A stretch of DNA of 64,000 bases from Nevskiaceae bacterium. Its GTDB lineage: Bacteria; Pseudomonadota; Gammaproteobacteria; Steroidobacterales; Steroidobacteraceae. The position numbers and the translations under genes are program-made. The notes beneath the pieces are model-generated. The model had not been told where the DNA came from. It did not search any database and saw nothing but the letters and a program-made list of their open reading frames with translations. How positions within the stretch are numbered: position 1 is the first letter of the stretch; each line of letters opens with the position of its first letter. Shown here one piece after another: positions 42,020 to 52,383 of the stretch. The DNA lies in assembly GCA_024234075.1 (NCBI GenBank), contig JACKOV010000006.1:62001-126000 (forward strand). The letters are read 5' to 3'.

Positions 42020-42394
42020 ATCGGTGGCAGGGTATCTGCGCCCGCCGACGACGTCCGGCGCGCAGTGGCGCAGACAAAGAGGACTGCCCGGACAGGCAAT
42101 CCGGCCTGGATGCCGCACCGTACCACAGCGTCCGACGGCAGCCGGGGGGAACGGCGCGCCACCACTTGAGGTGTCGCCACAGCGGGGCGCGATCAGCGCT
42201 CGAGCCGATAGTTAAAATTATATTTATTTCAATATGTTAATATACATTTCTCATAATATAATCAGTATTTTGACTGGCGGTTTTTGCGCGCACTATCGTC
42301 GCCGGCCCATGCCGGGCCGCTAGAATCTGCCGCGGCCGCACAAGCGCGGCCTTTTCGCCTTCCGCCAGCGACAGACTTCGAGGCCCGACCCTTC
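42020..42394. other. 375-base intergenic region with AT-rich patch
   Basis: Lies between the divergent PaaG-like and fumarase genes. From about 42205 to 42270 the sequence is strikingly AT-rich (runs such as TTAAAATTATATTTATTTC and CATAATATAAT) in an otherwise GC-rich window. It contains a perfect TATAAT at 42257-42262 but without a good -35 at the right distance. It is likely to hold the promoters of both neighbours and could bind an H-NS-like silencer or serve as an UP element. A small inverted repeat CGGCCC-ATGCC-GGGCCG follows near 42303-42319. No gene is supported in it. Confidence 0.6.
42270..42299 (+). promoter_or_regulatory. Candidate promoter of the fumarase gene
   Basis: TTGACT at 42270-42275 (five of six consensus bases), an 18-base spacer, then TATCGT at 42294-42299 (four of six). 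It lies directly downstream of the AT-rich patch, which would act as an upstream element. Predicted RNA start is near 42306, about 90 bases before the ATG. A second -10-like box, TAGAAT at 42321, lacks a -35. Confidence 0.5.
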
Positions 42395-43921
42395 ATGACC
42401 GTGATCCGCCAGCAAGACCTGATCGACAGCGTCGCCGACGCCCTGCAGTACATCTCGTACTACCACCCCATGGACTACATCGAGGCACTCGGCCGTGCCT
42501 ACGAACTCGAGGAATCGCCGGCCGCCAAGGACGCGATCGCGCAGATCCTGACCAACTCGCGGCTCTGCGCCGAGGGCCATCGGCCGATCTGCCAGGACAC
42601 CGGCATCGTCACTGCTTTCGTCAAGATCGGCATGCAGGTGCGCTGGGACGCGCAACTCGGCCTGCAGGAGATGATCGACGAAGGCGTACGCCGCGCCTAC
42701 CTGCACCCGGACAACACACTGCGCGCTTCCATCGTCTCGGACCCGGCGTTCACCCGCAAGAACACCCGCGACAACACCCCGGCAGTGGTGCATGTCGAGA
42801 TGGTGCCCGGCGACAAGGTCGAGATCACGGTCGCGGCCAAGGGCGGCGGCTCGGAGAACAAGTCGAAGTTCGTGATGCTGAATCCGTCGGACTCGATCGT
42901 CGATTGGGTCCTGAAGACCGTGCCGTTGATGGGCGCCGGCTGGTGCCCACCCGGCATGCTCGGCATCGGCATCGGCGGCACGGCCGAAAAAGCCATGGTG
43001 CTCGCCAAGGAAGCGCTGATGGACCCCATCGACATGGCGGAGCTCAAGGCGCGCGGCCCGCGCACACCGATCGAGGAACTGCGGATCGAGCTGCACGACA
43101 AGGTCAACGCGCTCGGCATCGGCGCTCAGGGCCTCGGTGGCCTTTCCACCGTGCTCGACGTCAAGATCCTCGACTGCCCGACGCACGCCGCTTCGAAGCC
43201 GGTGGCGATGATTCCGAACTGCGCCGCGACCCGCCACCTGCACTTCACGCTCGACGGCAGTGGCCCGGCGAAGATCGAGCCGCCGGATCTCGCGCAGTGG
43301 CCCAAAATCGACTGGGCACCCTCGGCCGAATCGCGTCGCGTCGACCTCGACCAGCTGACCCCGGCCGAAGTCGCAAGTTGGAAGCCCGGCGAGCGCCTGC
43401 TGCTCAACGGCAAGATGCTGACCGGCCGCGACGCCGCCCACCAGCGCATCCAGGACCTATTGAGCAGCGGCAAGGGCCTCCCCGAAGGCGTCGACTTCCG
43501 CAACCGCGTGATCTACTACGTCGGCCCGGTCGACCCAGTGCGCGACGAGGTCGTCGGCCCCGCCGGCCCGACCACCGCGACCCGCATGGACAAGTTCACG
43601 GAAATGATGCTGGCCCAGACCGGCCTGATCGCCATGGTCGGCAAAGCCGAGCGCGGCCCGGTCGCGATCGAAGCAATCCGCAAGCACAAAGCCGCCTACC
43701 TCATGGCCGTCGGCGGCGCCGCCTATCTCGTCTCCAAGGCCATCAAGGCCGCGCGCGTCGTCGCCTTCGCCGAGCTCGGCATGGAAGCCATCTACGAATT
43801 CGAGGTCCGCGACATGCCGGTGACGGTCGCCGTCGACGCACAGGGCACGTCGGTGCATCAGTCGGGCCCGGCGCAATGGAGCCAGATCATTGCGGCGAAG
43901 ATTCCGGTGAAAGCCCGCTGA
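42395..43921 (+). CDS. fumA: Class I fumarate hydratase (4Fe-4S, FumA/FumB type)
   Basis: 508 residues from the ATG at 42395 (MTVIRQQDLIDSVADALQYI). The N-terminal domain has CAEGHRPICQDTGIVTAF, which supplies cluster cysteine, and GGGSENKSKFVML. The C-terminal domain has GPTTATRMDKFTEMML and AYLMAVGGAAYLVSKAIK. It interconverts fumarate and malate using an oxygen-sensitive 4Fe-4S cluster. The upstream in-frame start at 42284 would add 37 residues overlapping the predicted promoter, so it was rejected. It converges on purA and marks the right boundary of the catabolic block. Confidence 0.95.
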   Translation: MTVIRQQDLIDSVADALQYISYYHPMDYIEALGRAYELEESPAAKDAIAQILTNSRLCAEGHRPICQDTGIVTAFVKIGMQVRWDAQLGLQEMIDEGVRRAYLHPDNTLRASIVSDPAFTRKNTRDNTPAVVHVEMVPGDKVEITVAAKGGGSENKSKFVMLNPSDSIVDWVLKTVPLMGAGWCPPGMLGIGIGGTAEKAMVLAKEALMDPIDMAELKARGPRTPIEELRIELHDKVNALGIGAQGLGGLSTVLDVKILDCPTHAASKPVAMIPNCAATRHLHFTLDGSGPAKIEPPDLAQWPKIDWAPSAESRRVDLDQLTPAEVASWKPGERLLLNGKMLTGRDAAHQRIQDLLSSGKGLPEGVDFRNRVIYYVGPVDPVRDEVVGPAGPTTATRMDKFTEMMLAQTGLIAMVGKAERGPVAIEAIRKHKAAYLMAVGGAAYLVSKAIKAARVVAFAELGMEAIYEFEVRDMPVTVAVDAQGTSVHQSGPAQWSQIIAAKIPVKAR

Positions 43922-44153
43922 CGCGCTGGAGCCAGGCGGCTGCTCTCCTGATTCATCGCCCAGGACGCTCGACGCAGCGTTACGACGAGCGAGCCTCTGC
44001 GCATGACGCCATAGCCTGCAGATCTCAGGCTGTTCGTGAAGTTGCTCGTGCTGGCGTTCTCTTGTGCGGACGATGGCTGATGCCGGTTGGAGGCGTTGCG
44101 GCTGCCCGCCTCAACCCGCCCGACTTGGGAGAGAGCGCCAGCGTGACCAAGCG

Positions 44154-45446
<1,293 letters not shown>

Positions 45447-45449
45447 GAG

Positions 45450-45644
45450 TCATGCCCTGATGAACGACAGCAGCACCAGGCCGACGACGATGCTGCCGAG
45501 GCCTGCGATACGCAATTGGGAATCCGGCACCTGAAGCAGCTGCTGCAGGGCACGCTTCATCCGGCCCGGATTCAGGAAAGGAACGATACCTTCGAGCACG
45601 AGGAACAACGCCAGCGCGGCGAACAGGTCCGACCAGGCGAACAT
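45450..45644 (-). CDS. DUF2065 small membrane protein (YjeT type)
   Basis: 64 residues from the ATG at 45644 (MFAWSDLFAALALFLVLEGI). Two hydrophobic helices (about 5-23 and 45-61) flank a short loop with FLNPGRMKRAL, the pattern of YjeT/DUF2065. It sits between hflC and purA exactly as in other gammaproteobacteria. The function is not established. The longer in-frame start at 45740 overlaps hflC and was rejected. Confidence 0.88.
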   Translation of the reverse strand: MFAWSDLFAALALFLVLEGIVPFLNPGRMKRALQQLLQVPDSQLRIAGLGSIVVGLVLLSFIRA

Positions 45645-45663
45645 GGGGCTGCTGTGCGCGCGT

Positions 45664-46533
45664 TCAGCGCGAACCGCCGCCCGCGTTGCGCAGATAGCGG
45701 AAGAACTCGCTGTCCGGGGAGACAACCAGCACATCGCCATCCTTGCCCAGGGAATTCTTGTAGGCCTGCAGGCTGCGGTAGAACGAATAGAACTCCGGGT
45801 TCTTGTTGTAGGCGCTGGCGTAGATCGCCGCCGCGCGCGAATCCGCGTCGCCGCGGATCTTCAGCGAATCGCGGGCTGCGACCGACAGGATCTCGGTGCG
45901 CTTGCGATCCGCTTCCGCGCGGATGCGCAAGGCATCCTTCTCGCCTTCGCTGCGCAGCTGCCGCGCCAGACGCTCGAAGCTCTGCTGCATGCTGGCATAG
46001 ACGCGGCTCGCCACGTCTTCCGGCAGGTCGATGCGCTGCACGCGCACGTCGATCAGTTCGAGACCGAGATCCTGCATGGTCTGGCTGGCGCGACCGAACA
46101 TCGCACCGGTGAAGGCTGCGCGCTCGGCCGAGACGATCTCCTGCAGCGTGCGCTGCGCGACCGCGTTCTTGATGCCGTCCTTGACGATGTCCGACAAACG
46201 CTGGTTCGCTGCCCCCTCGTTCTGGCCGAAGGCCTGGAAATAGCGCCCGGCATCCTTGATCCGCCATTTGACGTAGTAGTCGACGATCAGGCCGCGGTTT
46301 TCATTGGTCAGGAAGGTCTCGCCCTGGAAACTCTGCGAGACGATGCGACGCTCGAACTTCAGCACCGAGTCGATCGGCGTCTTGAAATGCAGGCCCGGGG
46401 AATAGCCGGACTGCACGATCTCGCGGAACTGGGTGCGGATCGCGTGCTCGTTCTCGCTGACCGTGAACACGCAGGTGCTGGCGAGGATCAGCAGCAGGAC
46501 AATCGGCACCAGTACGGGAAAACCTCGGGACAT
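45664..46533 (-). CDS. hflC: HflC, subunit of the FtsH-modulating HflKC complex
   Basis: 289 residues. One N-terminal membrane helix (about 5-25, VLVPIVLLLILASTCVFTV) and a periplasmic SPFH/prohibitin domain with LHFKTPIDSVLKFERRI and RVQRIDLPEDVASRVY. HflK and HflC form a large ring at the inner membrane that encloses the FtsH protease and restrains it. The ATG at 46533 is one base from the hflK stop; the start at 46581 overlaps hflK and was rejected. Confidence 0.95.
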   Translation of the reverse strand: MSRGFPVLVPIVLLLILASTCVFTVSENEHAIRTQFREIVQSGYSPGLHFKTPIDSVLKFERRIVSQSFQGETFLTNENRGLIVDYYVKWRIKDAGRYFQAFGQNEGAANQRLSDIVKDGIKNAVAQRTLQEIVSAERAAFTGAMFGRASQTMQDLGLELIDVRVQRIDLPEDVASRVYASMQQSFERLARQLRSEGEKDALRIRAEADRKRTEILSVAARDSLKIRGDADSRAAAIYASAYNKNPEFYSFYRSLQAYKNSLGKDGDVLVVSPDSEFFRYLRNAGGGSR

Positions 46534-46534
46534 C

Positions 46535-47686
46535 TCAGCGCTCTCCTCGCTGGCGCGGATCCTGCGCCGCCTCGGCGGCACTCGGTCGCGGCGCCGAGAC
46601 CGTCGCCTCGTTGTCGCGGACCAGGTTCGCGCCGCGCTCGACCAGCCGGTCGAGCGGCAGGTAGAGCATCTGGCCGTTGCCGCCCTTGGTGTCGACGATG
46701 ACCTTGCGCGAGCGCGTCATCACCGACTCGACCGCGTCGATGTAGAGACGCTCGCGAGTCACGCGCGGGGCCTTTTCATAGGCACCGACCAACTGATCGA
46801 AGCGCGCCGCCTCGCCCTCGGCGAGCGCAAGCACCTGGGCACGATAGCCTTCGGCCTCCTGCAACTGGCGCGACGCACTACCTTCGGCGACCGGCAGGAT
46901 GCCACTGGCATAGGCCTCGGCCTCCTTGACCACGCGCTCCTTGTCGGCGATCGCCTTGTTCGCGTCGCGCTGCGACGGCACGACCGCCTCGGGCACCTGC
47001 ACGTCGGTGAGGTTCACGCTGGTGACGGCGATGCCGGTGTTGTACTGGTCGAGGGTGCGCTGGATCAGCTCGCGGGTACGCGTGGTCACCTGCTCGCGGT
47101 TCGAGACGAAGATGGTCTCGAGGGTGCTGCGACCCACGACCTCGCGGATCGCGCTCTCGCTGACCTCGCGCAGGGTCTGCTCGGGCTGCTTGACCTGGAA
47201 CAGGTAGCGGGCCGGATCGCGCAGCTGGTACTGCACCGCCAGCGCCATGTCGATCAGGTTCAGGTCCTGGGTCAGCACACGGGCCTTGTACTCGACACTG
47301 CTGACCTGCTGCGTGTTGACCATGGTCACCCGCTCGATCGGCCAGAAGTGCCAGCTGAGACCCGGCTCGCGGATCGACACCAGCTCGCCGAAACGCTGCA
47401 CCACGCCGCGCTCGGCCTGCGCCACGGTGAAGAAGCACATATAGGCCCAGACAGCGACCGCGATCACCGCGGCCGTGAGCAGCGTCAACTTGTCGGGACC
47501 GGGCTCGACGTCCGTGCCGCCGCCGGAGCCACCGCCCTGGCCGCCGGGACCGCCGCCACCCTTGACCAAGGCCTCCAGCTTGCGCTGGAAGCTCTTGAAA
47601 GCTTCGTCGACGTTGCGGCCATCCTTCGCAGGGCGCTTACCCCAAGGGTTGTTGTTGCCGCTACCGCCAGGTTGATTCCATGCCAT
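46535..47686 (-). CDS. hflK: HflK, subunit of the FtsH-modulating HflKC complex
   Basis: 383 residues from the ATG at 47686 (MAWNQPGGSGNNNPWGKR). The Gly/Asn/Pro-rich cytoplasmic start and a second Gly tract (GGGGPGGQGGGSGGG) are typical of HflK. One membrane helix follows (about 73-93) and then the SPFH domain with VQRFGELVSIREPGLSWHF and NTGIAVTSVNLTDVQVP. It partners with HflC. The frame is open upstream to 48142 within hflX in another frame; that extension was rejected. Confidence 0.95.
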   Translation of the reverse strand: MAWNQPGGSGNNNPWGKRPAKDGRNVDEAFKSFQRKLEALVKGGGGPGGQGGGSGGGTDVEPGPDKLTLLTAAVIAVAVWAYMCFFTVAQAERGVVQRFGELVSIREPGLSWHFWPIERVTMVNTQQVSSVEYKARVLTQDLNLIDMALAVQYQLRDPARYLFQVKQPEQTLREVSESAIREVVGRSTLETIFVSNREQVTTRTRELIQRTLDQYNTGIAVTSVNLTDVQVPEAVVPSQRDANKAIADKERVVKEAEAYASGILPVAEGSASRQLQEAEGYRAQVLALAEGEAARFDQLVGAYEKAPRVTRERLYIDAVESVMTRSRKVIVDTKGGNGQMLYLPLDRLVERGANLVRDNEATVSAPRPSAAEAAQDPRQRGER

Positions 47687-47714
47687 AGTGAAAGCAGATG
47701 CGCGGAGGACGGGT

Positions 47715-49058
47715 TCAGGAGGCGCGCAGAACGTGGGATTGTAGGTAGCCATCGCCGGGCGCACAAGGTTGCGCCGACGGGGCCAGTTCGCTGACCTCGA
47801 CCCCGGCCATGCCGGCCAGCTCGTGCTGCTGCACCGCCGGCAACATCGCCACCAGCTCGAGCGTGCCGTCCGGCGCCGTCTGCTCCTCGCGCACCACGCC
47901 GGCCGCGAACAGCCGCGCCCGCAGCGCGCCGGCCTGCGCCGGGTCGATCCGCAGGCGCACCGGATTCGCGAACCGCAACAAGCGCTCGGCGATGGCCTGC
48001 AACAGCAGCGCCAGGCCGTCGCGCCGCGCCGCCGAGACCCACACCGCGGCGGGCTGCCCGGTGGCATCGCGCTCGAGCGAGGGCGCAACTTCGATGCGAT
48101 CGATCTTGTTGTACACCCGCACCTGCGGCAGATCGCCGGCACCGACGTCGGCCAGCACGGCGTTGACCTGCTCGATGCGTTCGTCGCGGCGTGGGTCGCT
48201 GGCGTCGATCACGTGCAGCAGCAGCGTCGCCTCGCGAGCCTCGGTCAGCGTGGACTGGAAGGCCGCAACCAGCTCGTGCGGCAGTTCGCGGATGAAACCG
48301 ACCGTGTCGGCTACGACGATGGGGCTGCCGCCCGGCAACACCACCCGCCGCACCAGTGGATCGAGGGTCGCGAACAACTGATCGGCGACATAAGCCTCGG
48401 CACCGGTCAACGCTCGAAACAGCGTCGACTTGCCGGCGTTCGTATAGCCAACCAGCGCCACCGACGGAATCGGGATCTCGACGCGTCGCTGACGACCGGT
48501 GTCGCGCTGCTGCTTGAGCTTCTCGAGGCGCCGCGTCAGCACCCGCACCCGCTCGCCGAGCAGGCGGCGGTCGGTCTCGAGCTGGGTCTCGCCCGGTCCG
48601 CGCAGGCCGATGCCGCCCTTCTGGCGCTCGAGGTGGGTCCAGCCGCGCACCAGCCGGCTGGAGATGTGCCGCAGCTGCGCCAGCTCGACTTCAAGCTTGC
48701 CCTCGTGGCTGCGGGCCCGCTGCGCGAAAATGTCGAGGATCAGCGCATTGCGATCGAGCACGCGCTGGCCGACGAGTTTTTCGAGATTGCGCTCCTGGCT
48801 CGGCGAGAGGGCGTGATCGACCAGCACCACCTCGGCCCCGGTCTCGACCGCGATCTGGCGGATCTCCTCCGCCTTGCCGCTGCCGACAAAGAATCGCGGT
48901 TCGGGACGGTCGCGTCGCCCGGTAATGGTGCCGACCGGTTCGACACCGGCCGATTCGGCCAGTTGCGCGAATTCGTCGAGGTCTTCCTGCTCGACCGGCG
49001 CGCCCAATCCGATGCGCACCAGTACGGCCCGTTCGCCGCCGCGGGGTCGTTCGAACAC
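47715..49058 (-). CDS. hflX: Ribosome-associated GTPase HflX
   Basis: 447 residues. N-terminal HflX domain (DHALSPSQERNLEKLVG, then an Arg-rich coiled helix with GPGETQLETDRR) and a C-terminal GTPase domain with G1 GYTNAGKSTLF, G3 DTVGF and G4 NKID. HflX splits stalled or stored 70S ribosomes after stress. It stands between hfq and hflK as usual. A C-terminal extension beyond the GTPase domain (about 365-447) is typical of the family. Confidence 0.96.
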   Translation of the reverse strand: MFERPRGGERAVLVRIGLGAPVEQEDLDEFAQLAESAGVEPVGTITGRRDRPEPRFFVGSGKAEEIRQIAVETGAEVVLVDHALSPSQERNLEKLVGQRVLDRNALILDIFAQRARSHEGKLEVELAQLRHISSRLVRGWTHLERQKGGIGLRGPGETQLETDRRLLGERVRVLTRRLEKLKQQRDTGRQRRVEIPIPSVALVGYTNAGKSTLFRALTGAEAYVADQLFATLDPLVRRVVLPGGSPIVVADTVGFIRELPHELVAAFQSTLTEAREATLLLHVIDASDPRRDERIEQVNAVLADVGAGDLPQVRVYNKIDRIEVAPSLERDATGQPAAVWVSAARRDGLALLLQAIAERLLRFANPVRLRIDPAQAGALRARLFAAGVVREEQTAPDGTLELVAMLPAVQQHELAGMAGVEVSELAPSAQPCAPGDGYLQSHVLRAS

Positions 49059-49078
49059 CCGCCCTTACCTCGGCACCA

Positions 49079-49333
49079 TCAGTCTGCCGCGACCTCCGCG
49101 GATCCCGCTTCCTCGGCCGCGGGAACGCGCACGTTGCGGGCCGGCACGACCGTGGAAATGGCGTGCTTGTAGACCATCTGGCTGACGCTGTTTTTCAGGA
49201 GAACGACGAACTGGTCGAACGAATCGATCTGCCCCTGCAGCTTGATGCCGTTGACGAGATAGATCGAGACGGGCACCCGTTCCTTGCGCAGCTGGTTGAG
49301 GAACGGATCTTGGAGCGATTGACCCTTGGCCAT
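49079..49333 (-). CDS. hfq: RNA chaperone Hfq
   Basis: 84 residues from the ATG at 49333 (MAKGQSLQDPFLNQLRKERV). Sm1 (VSIYLVNGIKLQGQIDSFDQ) and Sm2 (YKHAIS) motifs are canonical. The C-terminal tail is short (about 18 residues) compared with E. coli Hfq (102 residues). The hexamer pairs small RNAs with target mRNAs. The frame extends upstream to 49459, overlapping the end of miaA, but homology starts at MAKG. Confidence 0.97.
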   Translation of the reverse strand: MAKGQSLQDPFLNQLRKERVPVSIYLVNGIKLQGQIDSFDQFVVLLKNSVSQMVYKHAISTVVPARNVRVPAAEEAGSAEVAAD

Positions 49334-49455
49334 CGAATTCACCTTGTTCTTGAGTACTTGCGTCTTGGTTTTGTTGGTGCGGCCGCGACTGCCTTCCATG
49401 GCCAGCGACATCTGCAAGCGGGACTCCATCTGGAGTCTTGACAATCTTGATTCTA

Positions 49456-50445
49456 TCACGGTCCCCGCGATTGCGGTCCACGTTGACGCAACGCGGCGAG
49501 GACCGCCGTGATCCAGTTCTCCCTCGCGCCCGGCTGCAGCGGATCGACGGTACGCCAGCCCGGATCGGCGCGGATCCAGGTGAGCTGCCGGCGCGCCAGC
49601 TGCCGCGTTGCGGCAATCGCCTGCCCGATGGCCGTGTCGCGATCGGCACCTGCGGCCACGCAGGGCCAGAGCTGTCGGTAACCTACCGCACGCAACGCCG
49701 GCGTGGCGGTCGACAGATCGCCGCGCAAGTGCAGGCGTTGCACTTCCTCGAAAAAGCCATCAGCCAGCATTGCCTGGAAGCGCGCCTCGATCCGCTGCAC
49801 CAGCACGGCGCGATCGGCGGGCACCAGGGCCCAGCGCTGCAGGATCAGGTTGTGGGCCGGCGCCGTACCCCGCTGCCATTCCGAAATCGGCCGACCGCTG
49901 CTCTCCAGGACCTCCAGCGCCCGCTGGATACGCTGCGCATCGTGGGGATGGATCCGCTGCGCGGCCTGCGGATCCCGCTGCATCAATTCGGCATGCAGGG
50001 CCGACCATCCGAGGCGGGCCGCGCGCGCATCGATCTCGCGACGCCGCTGCGGCTCGGCCGGCGGCAGTATCGCGAGACCCTGCACCAGCGCACGAAAATA
50101 GAGCATCGTGCCGCCGACCAGCAGCGGCAGCCGCCCACGGCCGCGGATCGCCTCGATCGCCCGGACCGCATCGGCGGCGAACTCGCCGGCACTGTAGGTT
50201 TCGGTCGGATCGCGGATATCCAGCAAGTGGTGCGGCACGCGTGCCTGCAGCGCCGCCGACGGCTTGGCCGCTCCCACGTCGAAACCGCGATAGACCTGGG
50301 CGGAATCGACGCTGACGATCTCGATCGGCCATCGCTCGGCGAGCGCCAGTGCCCAATCGGTCTTGCCACTGGCCGTCAGCCCCGCGAGCAGCACCGCATC
50401 GGGCGCGGGTTCGTCCGGCAGCGGCGCATCCGCCCCGTCGGTCAT
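49456..50445 (-). CDS. miaA: tRNA dimethylallyltransferase MiaA
   Basis: 329 residues. P-loop GLTASGKTDWALALA, DSAQVYRGFDVGAAKPS, GGTMLYFRALVQGL and the late KR/Q-x-TWIRAD segment (RRQLTWIRADPGW). It transfers dimethylallyl to the N6 of A37 in tRNAs reading UNN codons. The ATG overlaps the mutL stop (ATGA). The first glycine of the usual GPTxSGKT loop is preceded by Ala-Gly-Leu here, a small departure from the common G-P-T form. Confidence 0.95.
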   Translation of the reverse strand: MTDGADAPLPDEPAPDAVLLAGLTASGKTDWALALAERWPIEIVSVDSAQVYRGFDVGAAKPSAALQARVPHHLLDIRDPTETYSAGEFAADAVRAIEAIRGRGRLPLLVGGTMLYFRALVQGLAILPPAEPQRRREIDARAARLGWSALHAELMQRDPQAAQRIHPHDAQRIQRALEVLESSGRPISEWQRGTAPAHNLILQRWALVPADRAVLVQRIEARFQAMLADGFFEEVQRLHLRGDLSTATPALRAVGYRQLWPCVAAGADRDTAIGQAIAATRQLARRQLTWIRADPGWRTVDPLQPGARENWITAVLAALRQRGPQSRGP

Positions 50446-52271
50446 CGGCCGCGCAGGAACAACTGATCGAGCTGCGCCATCGACAGCACCGTCCAGGTCG
50501 GTCGGCCGTGGTTGCATTGTCCGGCTCGCTCGGTCTGCTCCATCTGGCGCAGCAGCGCATTCATTTCCGGCAGGCCGAGCCGCCGCCCCGCATGGATCGC
50601 GCTGCGGCAGGCGAGACTGCCGAGCAGCCGATGCGCCGTGGCTTCGAGGTGATGCGCCCCCTCCTCGGCCAGCACATCGCGCACGACCTCGCGGACGACG
50701 CCTGCCACATCCGCCTGGCCGAGCAGTGCCGGCACGCGTCGCACCGCGATGCGGCCCGGCGCCAGCGTATCGAGCTCGAAACCGGCGGCCGCAAAATCGG
50801 CGAACGCGGCTTCCAGCACCTCGGCCTCGTGCGGACGCAACTCGACCACGACCGGTTCGAGCAGTGCCTGCGATGCCGGCGTGCCGCCGAATTCGCGTTT
50901 GAGCTTCTCGTACAACACTCGCTCGTGCGCCGCATGGGCATCGACCAGCACCAGGCCCTGGGCGCTCTGCGCCAGCACGTAGATGCCATGCAGCTGGGCG
51001 ATTGCCGTGCCGAGCCCTTCGGCCGGCAACGGCGCCGCCGACGGCGCGGCGGCCTCGACGACTCCTGCAGCCGCCTCGGCGACTGCCCAGGTCGTGGCGC
51101 TCCACGGCACCTCGCCGGCGGCGTCGAACAACGTGCCGCTACGACCTTCACCCCTGCCCGACGTCAGCCGGGGCGGCGATGATGACGGCGATGGGGCGGC
51201 CTTCATCGGCGCAGCGCTGCGACCAGGACCGGATGGCAATCCTCCCGGCATGGCCGTGGGCGGCGCCTGGCTGCCCGCCGGCACGCCGAGCGTGCGCGCG
51301 ATCGTGCGCATCACGAAGTCGTGGATCTGCCGACCGTCGCGGAAGCGCAGTTCGAGCTTCTGCGGATGAGCATTGACGTCGACCAGTTGCGGATCGAGGT
51401 CGAGATACAGCAGGTAGGCCGGCTGTCGTCCGTGATAGAGCACGTCCCGATAACCGAGCCGCGCCGCATTGGCGAGCAACCGGTCCCGGACGGTGCGGCC
51501 GTTGACGTAGAAGTATTGATGGTCGCTCTGCGCCCGGGCCGCCTCCGGCTGGCCGATCCAGCCGGACAAGCTGACCGGCCCCGCCTGGTGCGCGAGCTCG
51601 AGACAGGACGCGGCGAACTCGGCCCCCATCACCTCGGCAATCCGCGCACGCTGCCCCGCCGGCGTCTCTGCAACCGGCAGATCGAGCAACACCCGGCTGC
51701 CGCTGCGTAACCGGAAGGCCACATCGAAACGCGCCAAGGCGCAGCGCTCGACCAGCCGCACCACATGCGACAGCTCGGTACTCACGCTGCGCAGGAACTT
51801 GCGCCGCGCCGGCACGTTGAAAAAGACGTCGCGAACCTCGACCAGCGTGCCCCCCGGCAGCGCCGCCGGCCGGACCGCTGTCACCACCCCACCTTCGACC
51901 AGGATCTCCGCCGCCTGCGCCACCTCGCCAGGACGCGTCACGATCCGCAGACGCGAGATCGAACCGATCGACGGCAGCGCCTCGCCGCGGAAACCCAGAC
52001 TGCGCACCGAAGCCAGATCCTCGAGTGTCGCGATCTTGCTGGTCGCGTGACGCTGGATCGCCAGCTCGAGCTCGGCCGCACCGATGCCACGACCATCGTC
52101 GCGCACCCGCACCAGCGCGATCCCACCCTCCTCGACATCGACTTCGATCCGCGTGGCACCCGCATCGAGACTGTTCTCGACCAGCTCCTTGACGATCGAC
52201 GCAGGACGCTCGACCACCTCGCCGGCGGCGATCTGGTCGACGAGTTCGGAGGGGAGCAGTTGTATCGGCAT
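50442..52271 (-). CDS. mutL: DNA mismatch repair protein MutL
   Basis: 609 residues. The GHKL ATPase domain is clear: IAAGEVVERPASIVKELVEN (with the catalytic Glu), DDGRGIG, ATSKI and LGFRGEALPS. A Pro/Ser-rich linker (about 335-390) leads to the C-terminal dimerisation domain (ALLEPVVVELRPHEAEVLEA, ACRSAIHAG). The metal-binding endonuclease motif DQHA-x2-E-x4-E is not present: the matching segment is VDAHAAHERVLYE, as in methyl-directed E. coli-type MutL. That suggests a MutH-like nick is needed or that another strand signal is used. Confidence 0.95.
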   Translation of the reverse strand: MPIQLLPSELVDQIAAGEVVERPASIVKELVENSLDAGATRIEVDVEEGGIALVRVRDDGRGIGAAELELAIQRHATSKIATLEDLASVRSLGFRGEALPSIGSISRLRIVTRPGEVAQAAEILVEGGVVTAVRPAALPGGTLVEVRDVFFNVPARRKFLRSVSTELSHVVRLVERCALARFDVAFRLRSGSRVLLDLPVAETPAGQRARIAEVMGAEFAASCLELAHQAGPVSLSGWIGQPEAARAQSDHQYFYVNGRTVRDRLLANAARLGYRDVLYHGRQPAYLLYLDLDPQLVDVNAHPQKLELRFRDGRQIHDFVMRTIARTLGVPAGSQAPPTAMPGGLPSGPGRSAAPMKAAPSPSSSPPRLTSGRGEGRSGTLFDAAGEVPWSATTWAVAEAAAGVVEAAAPSAAPLPAEGLGTAIAQLHGIYVLAQSAQGLVLVDAHAAHERVLYEKLKREFGGTPASQALLEPVVVELRPHEAEVLEAAFADFAAAGFELDTLAPGRIAVRRVPALLGQADVAGVVREVVRDVLAEEGAHHLEATAHRLLGSLACRSAIHAGRRLGLPEMNALLRQMEQTERAGQCNHGRPTWTVLSMAQLDQLFLRGR

Positions 52272-52383
52272 GGGGGGAGTCTAACTGACACGCGAGCAGT
52301 CACCGGCTGCGCCCCGTTCCGCGCCGAGACTCTTCACAGCCACCCTCAACCAAGGCAGCAGAGGGGAACGTGAACAGCCGCAA

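Larger units (their letters stand above)
19636..42394. other. Candidate catabolic genomic island between tRNA-Leu and fumarase
   Basis: In other gammaproteobacteria rnr and purA are close neighbours, in pseudomonads with a tRNA-Leu between them. Here a 22-kb block of catabolic, transport and regulatory genes follows the 3' end of tRNA-Leu, and a fumarase gene comes before purA. All functions in the block are accessory. The right edge carries a markedly AT-rich patch at 42205-42270. Against a recent insertion: no integrase or transposase gene, no copy of the tRNA 3' end found near the right edge, and no obvious shift in base composition by eye inside the block. An old, fixed insertion fits best. 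Confidence 0.5.

Noticed and set aside
19636..42240. Short similarity between the sequence after tRNA-Leu (TCAATATCTTA) and the AT-rich patch (TCAATATGTTA) as attachment repeats
   Set aside because: Only 10 of 11 bases match in low-complexity AT-rich DNA, and no part of the tRNA itself is repeated. Chance is likely.
44013..44031. AGCCTG/CAGGCT inverted repeat between fumarase and purA as terminator
   Set aside because: A 6-base stem without T-run is too weak to list; the 232-base gap between the convergent genes shows no stronger hairpin.
46535..48142. 535-residue version of HflK with a long N-terminal extension
   Set aside because: The extension is hflX read in another frame; typical HflK begins at the Gly/Asn-rich MAWNQPGG segment at 47686.
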